A DNA stretch of 6,249 nt from Deltaproteobacteria bacterium (GTDB taxonomy: Bacteria; Desulfobacterota; Dissulfuribacteria; Dissulfuribacterales; JALVPX01): the NCBI GenBank assembly GCA_027031565.1, contig JALVPX010000068.1, positions 1 through 6,249 of the forward strand, given 5' to 3'. Below the pieces are notes generated by a model. It had not been told where the DNA came from. It saw only the letters and a list, made by a program, of their open reading frames with translations, and did no database searches. This document shows, in pieces, positions 1 to 6,072 of the stretch. How positions within the stretch are numbered: the first letter of the stretch is position 1; each line of letters begins with the position of its first letter. The position numbers were made by a program, and so were the translations under genes.

Positions 1-22
1 CCTCTAAAAATTAAGATTTTTG

Positions 23-172
23 TTCAAGGGCAAGGCGCGCGAAAAAAACAACCGCAGACATCTTGTTGATATTTCAAGGGCAAGGCGCGCGAAAAAAACA
101 ACCGCAGACATCTTGTTGATATTTCGAGGATTATTTTTTGAGTACAACGCAGCCATCGGGCAAAAAGACAAT
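23..172. repeat. 50-bp tandem repeat, two exact copies plus a diverged third
   Basis: A 50-bp unit beginning TTCAAGGGCAAGGCGCGCG occupies 23-72 and is repeated without change at 73-122. The next 50 bases (123-172) begin TTCGAGG and keep the central ACAAC-GCAG-CATC pattern, so they look like an older, diverged unit. The array ends about 20 bp before the possible promoter of the selenoprotein gene. There are no unique spacers, so it is not a CRISPR array. It may be a member of a dispersed intergenic repeat family, but this window cannot show that. The first 22 bases are A/T-rich and hold nothing else I can support. Confidence 0.9.
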
Positions 173-192
173 TTTTAAAGGTGGCCTAATGA

Positions 193-220
193 TTGAACGT
201 TTCGTGTATATTATAGTAAT
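193..220 (+). promoter_or_regulatory. Possible promoter of the selenoprotein gene (weak)
   Basis: TTGAAC at 193-198 resembles a -35 box. An A/T-rich TATTATAGTAAT stretch at 209-220 offers several -10-like hexamers, but the spacers are short (13-16 bp, depending on the hexamer chosen). It is the best candidate between the repeat array and the start codon at 266. No operator is visible. Confidence 0.3.
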
Positions 221-265
221 GCAAGATACAGCTTTTTCTAAAAGTGCAACAGGGAGGTTTATGCA

Positions 266-487
266 ATGACAAAAATCATTATTTTTGGAAAGGCTGGCTG
301 ACCTTTTACCACGCGGGCCAGGGAGGCCTATGAAAAAGAAGGTGCAGAGATTGAATACCATGATGTAAAGGCAAATCCGTCAGACTTGGACAAGATGCTT
401 GAGCTAACCAGCGGCAGGCGACAGGTTCCCGTGATTGTGGAGGGAGGTCAGGTGACCATCGGTTTCGGCGGAACCTGAGGGGTCTAG
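266..487 (+). CDS. Glutaredoxin-like selenoprotein with two selenocysteines (Uxx-stop type)
   Basis: Reading through two in-frame UGA codons gives a 73-residue protein ending at TAG 485-487. The start ATG has AGGGAGG at 251-257, eight bases upstream. The N-terminus is a beta strand (TKIIIFGKAG) followed by U12-P-F-T15, exactly where glutaredoxins and NrdH carry CPYC, then a helix (TRAREAYEKEG). Residues 49-69 contain SGRRQVPVIVEGG and GFGG, the cis-proline (P55) and glutathione-binding region typical of the glutaredoxin fold. The second UGA is codon 71, so the protein ends T-U-G-V-stop. There is no Cys anywhere, so both redox residues would be Sec, and Thr replaces the usual resolving Cys. 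At 73 residues it is near the usual small-glutaredoxin length. I recall a glutaredoxin-like 'Uxx-star' selenoprotein family with this C-terminus, which fits well. The likely role is a cytoplasmic selenol/thiol redox reaction; the substrate is unknown. It depends on SelA, SelB, SelC and SelD, which are not in this window. It is probably monocistronic, since a terminator follows directly. If UGA 476-478 were a true stop, the protein would be 70 residues. Confidence 0.9.
302..342 (+). promoter_or_regulatory. Putative bacterial SECIS element for the first UGA (codon 12)
   Basis: The bases directly after UGA 299-301 can fold into one interrupted hairpin. CCTTTT (302-307) pairs with AA-G-AAGG (336-342, one bulged G), C310-A311 pairs with T331-G332, and GGCC (316-319) pairs with GGCC (325-328) under an AGGGA loop. 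The loop Gs lie about 20 nt after the UGA. Bacterial SelB-recognised SECIS hairpins sit just downstream of the UGA inside the coding region and carry Gs in a small apical loop, so position and shape fit. Pairing was done by eye. Confidence 0.6.
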
Positions 488-518
488 CAGATGCCCGGCA
501 GTTTGCCGGGCGTTTTTT
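479..518 (+). terminator. Intrinsic terminator, probably doubling as SECIS for the second UGA
   Basis: GCCCGGCA (493-500) and TGCCGGGC (504-511) form a perfect 8-bp stem with a GTT loop, followed by T513-T518, a textbook rho-independent terminator just after the TAG stop. The same hairpin has its loop about 23 nt past UGA 476-478, the distance expected of a bacterial SECIS, and no better hairpin lies closer. GCAGA (487-491) could also pair with TCTGC (522-526) to lengthen the base. The terminator call is firm; the SECIS role is inferred from position. Confidence 0.85.
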
Positions 519-615
519 GATTCTGCATAGGACGCGATTCCGACGCCTTTCACCTACTTGTGCAGCACCACCAGGTACTCTTTTTCTCACATCGGCCTGA
601 AACCATAGGCCAAAC

Positions 616-644
616 TTGACACGCTGCCTCAAGACATTACCAAT
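616..644 (+). promoter_or_regulatory. Possible promoter of the secreted-protein gene
   Basis: A perfect TTGACA lies at 616-621. Seventeen bases later is ACCAAT (639-644), a poor -10 match, so this may be a weak or activated promoter. A short inverted repeat, GGCCT (594-598) with AGGCC (607-611), abuts the -35 box and could be an operator, but it is too short to trust. Confidence 0.3.
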
Positions 645-659
645 AACATTAAGAATAAC

Positions 660-669
660 AGGAGGTGAT
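660..669 (+). promoter_or_regulatory. Strong Shine-Dalgarno site that fixes the start at ATG 674
   Basis: AGGAGGTGAT is a full-length anti-Shine-Dalgarno match. It contains the in-frame GTG at 665, so that GTG cannot be the start. The ATG at 674 lies at a proper distance downstream. Confidence 0.85.
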
Positions 670-673
670 AAGG

Positions 674-1639
674 ATGAAGGCCAGGCTGCTTGTTTTTTGC
701 ATCATTATAACTGTTGCGCCTGTTGCAGCCTTTGCCGAGGCAATGCCTGCTCCTGCAGCTCATCACTATTGGAGCTATCCTGCCGTACCTGAACCTGTAT
801 TAAGTGCTGATCCTTCTATGGCAAAACCTGTAGGCGTTGGGCCGGTCGCCACAGGAGGCGCAACTGTCAAGATTCACATAGCACTCCCAGGGTTTTCGTC
901 CCCTGTGGACCTCTACCTTGGAATTTATGCAGCACCCATTGATCCAGTGAACATTTATTTGGTAACGATGAACGGGCAAACACTTGCGCCACTGTCTCAA
1001 GGCCTCAAACCCTGGAAGACCAATGTGATCAATCCTGTAGACGAATTCCTTTTTGGCGATATCCCCGTGGCAGGACTTCCCGAAGGCACCTACAAAATAT
1101 ATTTAATGGCTGCATCACCTCCTGGCACTATCACATACTATTACCTCTGGGAAACATCTTTTGTGATAAGGCCCGGCGGGGTTGGTTGTACCACTTACGC
1201 AGTTCCGGACAGGCTTGAAATAGTGTGCAGAAGCATAGCCACCGATACAATTGCGGATGTTTCTGTTGAGGTGCAATTGAATTGGACCATAGAACTCTTG
1301 CGCAACAATGGAGTATTCACAGGGCAAGGAAACGGCACATGGCAATACACAGCTACTTCACCTGGAGGAGGCTGTAACGGTTCTGGCCCTGTAACCGCTA
1401 TACTTACAGGACGGATCGTTTACGATGAGTCTTGCAAACCATCTTTAAGGGTAAATATTGAAGAGGTAAACTGCGATCCATTCTGCACTGTATCTTGTGG
1501 TACCACGCACTTTTCAATACCTGCAGATAGTGCTTCATATACCTTGGATTTCAAGATTGAGAATGGCTATGCCGTTACTATACCTTTTTCTGCTCCGGGA
1601 ATGGAAGGGACTTCAACCTATACGCTGTATTTGAGATAG
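674..1639 (+). CDS. Secreted Cys-containing protein of unknown function
   Basis: This 321-residue protein starts at ATG 674 behind a very strong ribosome binding site. Residues 1-21 are a clear signal peptide: basic MKAR, hydrophobic LLVFCIIITVAPVAAF, and an AFA-like cleavage site before EAMPAP. A Pro/Ala-rich linker runs to about residue 60. Residues 62-165 look like a beta-sandwich, with PVDLYLGIYAAP, the LSQGLKPWK segment and LPEGTYKIYLMA. The C-terminal part (170-321) is Thr/Ser/Gly-rich, probably beta, and has seven Cys (172, 185, 234, 254, 267, 271, 275). These could form disulfides after export or, less likely, hold a metal. There is no lipobox, transmembrane anchor or sorting signal, so a periplasmic or extracellular location is inferred. 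No enzymatic motif is recognisable. It is convergent with the protease gene, the two stops being 81 bp apart. I do not recognise the family. Confidence 0.85.
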   Translation: MKARLLVFCIIITVAPVAAFAEAMPAPAAHHYWSYPAVPEPVLSADPSMAKPVGVGPVATGGATVKIHIALPGFSSPVDLYLGIYAAPIDPVNIYLVTMNGQTLAPLSQGLKPWKTNVINPVDEFLFGDIPVAGLPEGTYKIYLMAASPPGTITYYYLWETSFVIRPGGVGCTTYAVPDRLEIVCRSIATDTIADVSVEVQLNWTIELLRNNGVFTGQGNGTWQYTATSPGGGCNGSGPVTAILTGRIVYDESCKPSLRVNIEEVNCDPFCTVSCGTTHFSIPADSASYTLDFKIENGYAVTIPFSAPGMEGTSTYTLYLR

Positions 1640-1700
1640 CCTTAATACAAAACCCTTTCCGCCAGGTTAACAAAGGTTGTTCCAAAGGCGCAGCGGGCTT

Positions 1701-1715
1701 GCCGCAGCCTGCGGC
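1701..1715 (-). terminator. Short GC hairpin just after the protease stop (possible terminator)
   Basis: GCCGCA (1701-1706) and TGCGGC (1710-1715) make a 6-bp GC stem with a 3-nt loop, five bases beyond the minus-strand stop. No U-run follows on either strand, so it is at best a partial or Rho-assisted terminator for the convergent pair. Nothing else is visible in the 81-bp gap. Confidence 0.3.
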
Positions 1716-1720
1716 CTGCA

Positions 1721-4700
1721 TCAAAAACAGCCGGTCCTGGCATAATTTGCGGCAAAGGCGCCCACATCGTTTTGATCCACCAAGGCGTCTCCATTGAGAT
1801 CGGCATCGGGATGATGAGCTGAGTACAGCTGAGAAAACTGCACAAGATCCTCTCCATCCACATCTCCGTCCAGGTCCAGGTCTCCAGGGCAGGTCAAGAC
1901 ATACTCAATGGTGTCGCATTGGGTGCTGGAAATCCACGATGCCGCATCCATGAATTGCACGCAGGCGGTTTTGGTGCCAGGCGCGGAACTCCCCCCAAAT
2001 TCCGACAAATCCCAGTCAGTCTTAACAGTTGAATAAGACTCCCAGGCAGACCATATGGAACCATTGTTGCTGAATCTCATGGATGCCACACCACTGGCTG
2101 AGTCAGATGCGTTGAGATTTAAGGTGACTGTCAAGGCGGTGGTGCGGGTTGCCCCGTTATTTATGGAAATGGAGCCCGTCGGAGGGTTTAGGTCATAAAT
2201 AGTGGTATCGCCGTTGCCGTTTGGCAGGTGTTCCAGGTTTTGTGCATTATCTTTTGCACGGGAAACAAAATGATAGATCCCTTCTCCGGTTGATGGAGTG
2301 AAGTTCACAACCCCGCTGGTGTTGGCTGAAAAAAGGCCTGTATAGGTCCAGATTGCGGATCCGTCTTTTCTGTACCAAAAATCAACAAATTCAATGCCAC
2401 TGGAAGGCAAAGGATCCCTTACTGAGAACGTGAGCGGGATGGCTCCTCCTGTATCATACTCAGGAGATGACAAGCTCGAGACAGGGGTTTGAGTATCATA
2501 GAAAGTAGAAGAATCTGCGGAAGTGGGCAGGGCCTCCCAGTTTCCTCCCTGGTCCACCGATCTCACTGCAAAATAATAGACACCGTCTGTTCCTGTTGGC
2601 ATATAGTGAAACGTGCCACTCGTGCCTGCACTGGCAAGGCCTGCATAAGAGAATGCAACATCACCAGGCCTTTTAACATAGAGATAGGTTTGCTTTACCC
2701 CTGTCTGGGCATCAGAAGCAGACCAATTCACGTTGATGGCGCCATTTGCATAGGGCGGGGAGGTGCAGCTTGAAACTGGTGGTGTGGTTTCCACAATAAT
2801 ACTAACCCCTTGGGAAGTGGAATATGTATAAACTTCATCATAACAGTGGCTTTCAAATTCAAGTGGCAGCCAGTAGGTTCCTTCCGAAACACCAGAAGTT
2901 GTTAAGGTATAAGTGGTCTCCTGCGGATTATCAGGATAAGGCCCTGGAAGAATGGGGGCCAGTGAATGGCTGTTTGAACCGTCCACGGATATGCCAGTTA
3001 TGTTTTGCAGGGTCACTGTATTGTTGAAGGCAGTTACGTCTCCGTTATTGAATATACGAACAATAACATCAAAGGTTTGATAGGGCCCCACATAGTTCGG
3101 CCTGGTGTAATTACGATAAAAGCTCGGAGGCTCTGCCTCTGAAAAATTCTCTTCAGTTGCGAGGGCAAAGGGTTCCGATGATGCGCCTGAGAAAGCCGTG
3201 CTCCACGAGTATACCTTTATGACCGCGTGCATGTTGTGATCTGCAGATACCTGGTGCACGTTGTCGTTGCCGTCCAGGTCGTAGTCAACCGTGGATCCGT
3301 CACTCTCATCATACAAACGGATGTTTAGGTCGCTCAGAGTGTAGCTCGTGGAGGGGGGCTCACCGGCCACGTAATCGGCTCGTTTCTGCCAGACCAGTGT
3401 TGCCTTTTCGTTTAAAAACATCCAGCCCTTGTAAAGTTTATAGTCATCGGCAACTGCATTGTCGTTCCTCGGCACAACAGTTCCCAGGAAATAATCGCCG
3501 CGGTTGAAATGCGCCTCACCCATATCCAAATAACCCCAGCCATAGGACTTATCCCAGTGGGATCCGTTTACAGGCCCGTCATCAGAGGTGGTCTCCGTAT
3601 CCTGGCTGCTCCATGCATCCGCAGTATTGATCAGTACTGCCTTTTGGGCCATGGGAACGTGATTTCCGCCATCTTCCATCAATATGATTGCTGCTGCCAC
3701 GTGGGGTGCTGCCATGCTGGTACCGGTGCAGCGGGAGAATGCACAGCCTTGCCTGGAACTCCTGGATTCCCAGCAGTCAGGATCTGTATTGCTGCACCTG
3801 GAGCCCGACCAAGAATTGTTAAGGGATATGATGTCGGTGCCCGGAGCGGTAATATCAGGTTTCCTGCGGTTGTTAAGCGTGGGTCCGACGCTCGAGGATC
3901 CGCTTCTCACGTCATCGCTGCGGTCCACGGTATCGTCGTCATCCATGTTCGCCACAACCAGTATATTATATGCAGGTGCCGGATGGGTTATAGTAGGGCT
4001 GCTGTTGCTCCAATATTTGTTCCCAGCCGATTTTGCTACTTGAATATCATAGTTGTAGACAAAGGCGTCGTAAAAGGCGTCTGTATCGCTGTAATCCGTA
4101 TCATCTGCCCTGCCATAGCCAAGGCTGTGGTTGATTACTTCTGGATTTTGGGAAGGCGTGGTGGCTTGCCATTCCATGTGGTCTATGACTGCCCCTTGCC
4201 CTCCGGAACTGCTGGACCAGATAATGGATTCCAGACCGAAGGCCCCTCCAGTGTACGTCGGGTTGCCACTTGCTACTATACCAGCTACATGGGTGCCATG
4301 CCCGTTGTCGGATGTATCTGAAGATCCGCCTGAATCAGTATAGAAACTGATCCCCGAAAATGCAGGATGGTCTTGCTGTACACCTGTATCAACTATGCCA
4401 AAATCAAAAAAACCACCGTCTATGTTGTCATTCCACCATGTATTGAAGGAACAGGCGGGCATGCTTACATCAAGCTCATATTCTGTTGAACGATTTCTAT
4501 GTATGGATACCACCAAAGGGCTTTGAGCCAATATATCCAAGACATGACTTGGAATTGTGGCAGTGATCGTGCTTAATGCCAAAGTTCTCCCCGAGATCTC
4601 ACCGCCATTTTCTTTTATGATATCAGAAAGCTGTTTCTGCGCGGCAGAAACCGCCTTTTTTAGTGCGGTGCCTATCTGCTGGCGCATATCATCGATCAGG

Positions 4701-5185
4701 CCGTCAAGATCCCTCCTTAGATTATTTAGCCTGATTCTATCCTGCACTGATACAAAGTCTTCGATCTCAGTAATTGTTTGTCTTTCTTCCCCTTCTTTGA
4801 TTGAGTTTAGCGGCTTGTACAGGCCTTCTAACGCCTGAATTTCACGGCTTAAGCCCTCAATCTGTGAAAGATATTTTGCCTTTATCCTCTCGGCTATGGC
4901 ACCGAGGCCAGAATTGTCCAAAAAAATAATGACGTCAATGTAATCCCTTGACAGCGCCTCTGTTTCCAGGGCTGGTTCTATTTTGCCCAATCTCCAGGCA
5001 GCCTTGTCATCTCCATGAATGGGATAGAGCAATCCATCTTCACCGAGATGAAAATCCTTGCCCTGTTCATCCGAAATGGTACCCGAAAAGACGTTTGTAG
5101 CCAGGGAACTTGCGAGTAGTCCTATTAAAAAGAATGTGAGAATGGGAAGCACTTGCTGTACAGGTATCGTCCACTTATTTTTCAT
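1721..5185 (-). CDS. Secreted S8 (subtilisin-family) serine protease with C-terminal dockerin-like module
   Basis: This 1154-residue exported serine endopeptidase starts at ATG 5185-5183, with GAGGAG eight bases upstream. Residues 1-30 are a signal peptide. Residues 80-235 look like an enlarged inhibitor-I9-type propeptide: a DYIDVIIFLD strand, a long charged, probably coiled-coil insert (about 95-195), then GRTLALSTITATIPSHV to VVSIHR. The S8 catalytic domain (about 250-560) has the full triad: D266 in GIVDTGV, H296 in NGHGTHVAG and S490 in GTSMAAPHV, plus oxyanion-hole N389 in SAGN. A four-Cys insert (464, 471, 481, 486) immediately precedes the Ser motif. Then come a beta-sandwich region (about 560-690), a CARDB-like segment (about 690-800) and three Ig-like repeats (about 801-897, 900-997, 999-1095). 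The last 56 residues form two Ca-binding loops (D1102-x-D1104-x-D1106 and D1127-x-D1129-x-N1131) bracketed by C1099 and C1153, as in type I dockerin-like modules. The catalytic residues are intact, so it should be active. The substrate is unknown; extracellular peptide breakdown is likely. Confidence 0.96.
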   Translation of the reverse strand: MKNKWTIPVQQVLPILTFFLIGLLASSLATNVFSGTISDEQGKDFHLGEDGLLYPIHGDDKAAWRLGKIEPALETEALSRDYIDVIIFLDNSGLGAIAERIKAKYLSQIEGLSREIQALEGLYKPLNSIKEGEERQTITEIEDFVSVQDRIRLNNLRRDLDGLIDDMRQQIGTALKKAVSAAQKQLSDIIKENGGEISGRTLALSTITATIPSHVLDILAQSPLVVSIHRNRSTEYELDVSMPACSFNTWWNDNIDGGFFDFGIVDTGVQQDHPAFSGISFYTDSGGSSDTSDNGHGTHVAGIVASGNPTYTGGAFGLESIIWSSSSGGQGAVIDHMEWQATTPSQNPEVINHSLGYGRADDTDYSDTDAFYDAFVYNYDIQVAKSAGNKYWSNSSPTITHPAPAYNILVVANMDDDDTVDRSDDVRSGSSSVGPTLNNRRKPDITAPGTDIISLNNSWSGSRCSNTDPDCWESRSSRQGCAFSRCTGTSMAAPHVAAAIILMEDGGNHVPMAQKAVLINTADAWSSQDTETTSDDGPVNGSHWDKSYGWGYLDMGEAHFNRGDYFLGTVVPRNDNAVADDYKLYKGWMFLNEKATLVWQKRADYVAGEPPSTSYTLSDLNIRLYDESDGSTVDYDLDGNDNVHQVSADHNMHAVIKVYSWSTAFSGASSEPFALATEENFSEAEPPSFYRNYTRPNYVGPYQTFDVIVRIFNNGDVTAFNNTVTLQNITGISVDGSNSHSLAPILPGPYPDNPQETTYTLTTSGVSEGTYWLPLEFESHCYDEVYTYSTSQGVSIIVETTPPVSSCTSPPYANGAINVNWSASDAQTGVKQTYLYVKRPGDVAFSYAGLASAGTSGTFHYMPTGTDGVYYFAVRSVDQGGNWEALPTSADSSTFYDTQTPVSSLSSPEYDTGGAIPLTFSVRDPLPSSGIEFVDFWYRKDGSAIWTYTGLFSANTSGVVNFTPSTGEGIYHFVSRAKDNAQNLEHLPNGNGDTTIYDLNPPTGSISINNGATRTTALTVTLNLNASDSASGVASMRFSNNGSIWSAWESYSTVKTDWDLSEFGGSSAPGTKTACVQFMDAASWISSTQCDTIEYVLTCPGDLDLDGDVDGEDLVQFSQLYSAHHPDADLNGDALVDQNDVGAFAANYARTGCF

Positions 5186-5256
5186 CTGTCTCTCTCCTCA
5201 TCCCGCCCTGCACAGCGTCTACCCATGCAGTGGCCAAATATATGGACTAGGCTGGC

Positions 5257-5287
5257 AATATATCCTCTTATCCAGTCATACTATCAA
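5257..5287 (-). promoter_or_regulatory. Possible promoter of the protease gene
   Basis: Read on the minus strand, TTGATA (5287-5282) and TATATT (5262-5257) form -35 and -10-like boxes with a 19-bp spacer, longer than ideal. This would give a leader of about 65 nt. No operator is visible. Confidence 0.35.
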
Positions 5288-5400
5288 TAAATAAACTTTT
5301 AGTACAGCATAATTTTATATTCAAACTTATGAACGAATTGGGCAGCTCTGGCAGTTTCGGTTTGATGTCAGCTGCTGCCTGCAAAAAGGTTGCATTTGAC
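5288..5400. other. Intergenic stretch left of the repeat elements
   Basis: This A/T-rich region contains GGCAGC (5341-5346) and GCTGCC (5374-5379), a 6-bp inverted repeat around a 27-nt loop. No gene is supported: a plus-strand open frame from 5329 has no ribosome binding site and runs into the repeat element. Confidence 0.4.
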
Positions 5401-5407
5401 TCTTACA

Positions 5408-5514
5408 AGGCCTGGTGGTGTTTCCTTCAGGGTTTTCAGAATTCTTTTTGTGCAGCTACTCCACATCTTGGTCCCATTTATGCCGAAACTCTTCAGGAGA
5501 CACCCACCAGACCT
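5408..5514. repeat. Hairpin A, copy 1
   Basis: The arm AGGCCTGGTGGTGTTTCCT (5408-5426) pairs with AGGAGACACCCACCAGACCT (5495-5514), with a few mismatches and one extra base. A TC/TC internal loop follows, then AGGGTTTTC opposite GAAACTCT, which pairs less well than in copy 2. It is the less perfect version of the hairpin at 5830-5936. Confidence 0.75.
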
Positions 5515-5543
5515 GATCCGCACCAGCACAAACAAAATGGCCT

Positions 5544-5563
5544 TTCCTTCAAAAGGAATTTTT
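5544..5563 (+). terminator. Terminator-like hairpin inside copy 1
   Basis: TTCCTT (5544-5549) and AAGGAA (5553-5558) enclose a CAA loop and are followed by TTTTT (5559-5563). It would end a plus-strand transcript that includes hairpin A. Copy 2 lacks it and has GCCTTG (5943-5948) with CAAGGC (5977-5982) in that region instead, so its function is uncertain. Confidence 0.4.
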
Positions 5564-5649
5564 AAAAAGCAATGCCGTCGATTTTTAACAACATAAGGAT
5601 CAAAAACTCTTTGGGATAAAAAGCGTTTTGACTGTACAAGCGTAGGAGC

Positions 5650-5757
5650 GGCGGCTGGGAGTGGCTCCTGAACCATTTTTAACGTGAAGAGGATATAAGA
5701 GCCTTTAAAGTCGCACGGCGGACCTTTAAAAATGGTGAAGGAGACACACCAGCCGCC
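5650..5757. repeat. Hairpin B, copy 1
   Basis: GGCGGCTGG (5650-5658) pairs with CCAGCCGCC (5749-5757). After an internal loop, CTCCT (5665-5669) pairs with AGGAG (5739-5743). A GA/GA symmetric mismatch follows, then ACCATTTTTAA (5672-5682) pairs with TTAAAAATGGT (5726-5736). GTAG lies at 5642-5645, just before the foot. Confidence 0.85.
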
Positions 5758-5760
5758 CCA

Positions 5761-5822
5761 TAACTAACAGTTGAGAAGCCTGCTTTAAAAAAGCTTGAAT
5801 GATTTTTTCTGTTTTTACAATG
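5761..5822. other. Spacer between the two repeat copies
   Basis: This 62-bp unique spacer holds a small hairpin, GCTTT (5782-5786) with AAAGC (5790-5794), and T-runs at 5803-5808 and 5812-5816. A weak plus-strand terminator is possible. No gene is seen. Confidence 0.35.
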
Positions 5823-5829
5823 TCTTACA

Positions 5830-5936
5830 AGGTCTAGTGGTGTCTCCTTCAGAGTTTTCAGAGTTCTTTTCGTGCGGCTACTCCACATCCTAGCCCCATT
5901 CACGCCGAAAACTCTTCAGGAGACACCACTAGACCT
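5830..5936. repeat. Hairpin A, copy 2
   Basis: AGGTCTAGTGGTGTCTCCT (5830-5848) pairs perfectly over 19 bp with 5918-5936. A TC/TC internal loop (GA/GA on the minus strand) follows, then AGAGTTTTC (5851-5859) pairs with 5907-5915. Further in, CGTG (5871-5874) pairs with CACG (5901-5904) and GGCTA (5876-5880) with TAGCC (5891-5895) around a 10-nt loop. Confidence 0.9.
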
Positions 5937-6072
5937 GATCCGGCCTTGCCTGCAAAGACAACGGCTTTTCTCTCAACAAGGCGTGTTAAAAGGCAGTGTT
6001 GTCGATTTTAAAAGCATGAGGATCAAAGACTCTTTGAGATAAAAAGCTTATAGAATATAGAGGCGTAGGAGC

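Larger units (their letters stand above)
5401..5760. repeat. Structured repeat element, copy 1
   Basis: The first of two direct copies, starting TCTTACAAGG and ending CAGCCGCCCC. It is built as hairpin A (5408-5514), a middle stretch, then hairpin B (5650-5757). The middle contains GATCAAA..ACTCTTTG..GATAAAAAGC (about 5598-5625), also present in copy 2. Hairpin B with its edges differs from copy 2 at only about six positions over some 120 bp, while the middle differs much more. No transposase, intact coding frame or clear target-site duplication is seen. It could be a non-coding RNA, a non-autonomous mobile element or a DNA-structure site. I do not recognise the family. Confidence 0.85.

Noticed and set aside
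6..21. AAAAAT-TAAG-ATTTTT hairpin at the left edge as a terminator
   Set aside because: The stem is only six A/T pairs and no upstream gene is visible, so it is not distinguishable from A/T-rich background.
23..122. CRISPR array
   Set aside because: Units are contiguous 50-bp copies without variable spacers and there are no cas genes.
306..632. Minus-strand open frame of 108 codons opposite the selenoprotein gene
   Set aside because: It runs antisense through the selenoprotein and its terminator, has no supporting motif, and is open only as a shadow of a real coding frame.
665..673. GTG start nine bases upstream of ATG 674
   Set aside because: The GTG lies inside the Shine-Dalgarno sequence, so the ribosome cannot use it; the signal peptide also reads better from ATG 674.
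3509..4321. Plus-strand open frame of 270 codons inside the protease gene
   Set aside because: It lies opposite the S8 catalytic domain, whose triad and motifs are intact on the minus strand; the plus-strand translation has no recognisable domain.
5368..5903. Two minus-strand open frames (5676-5368, 5903-5679) sharing a peptide around MWSS..TKR.LKTLKET
   Set aside because: The similarity is just hairpin A duplicated; the frames differ outside it, indels break coding continuity between copies, and there is no ribosome binding site.
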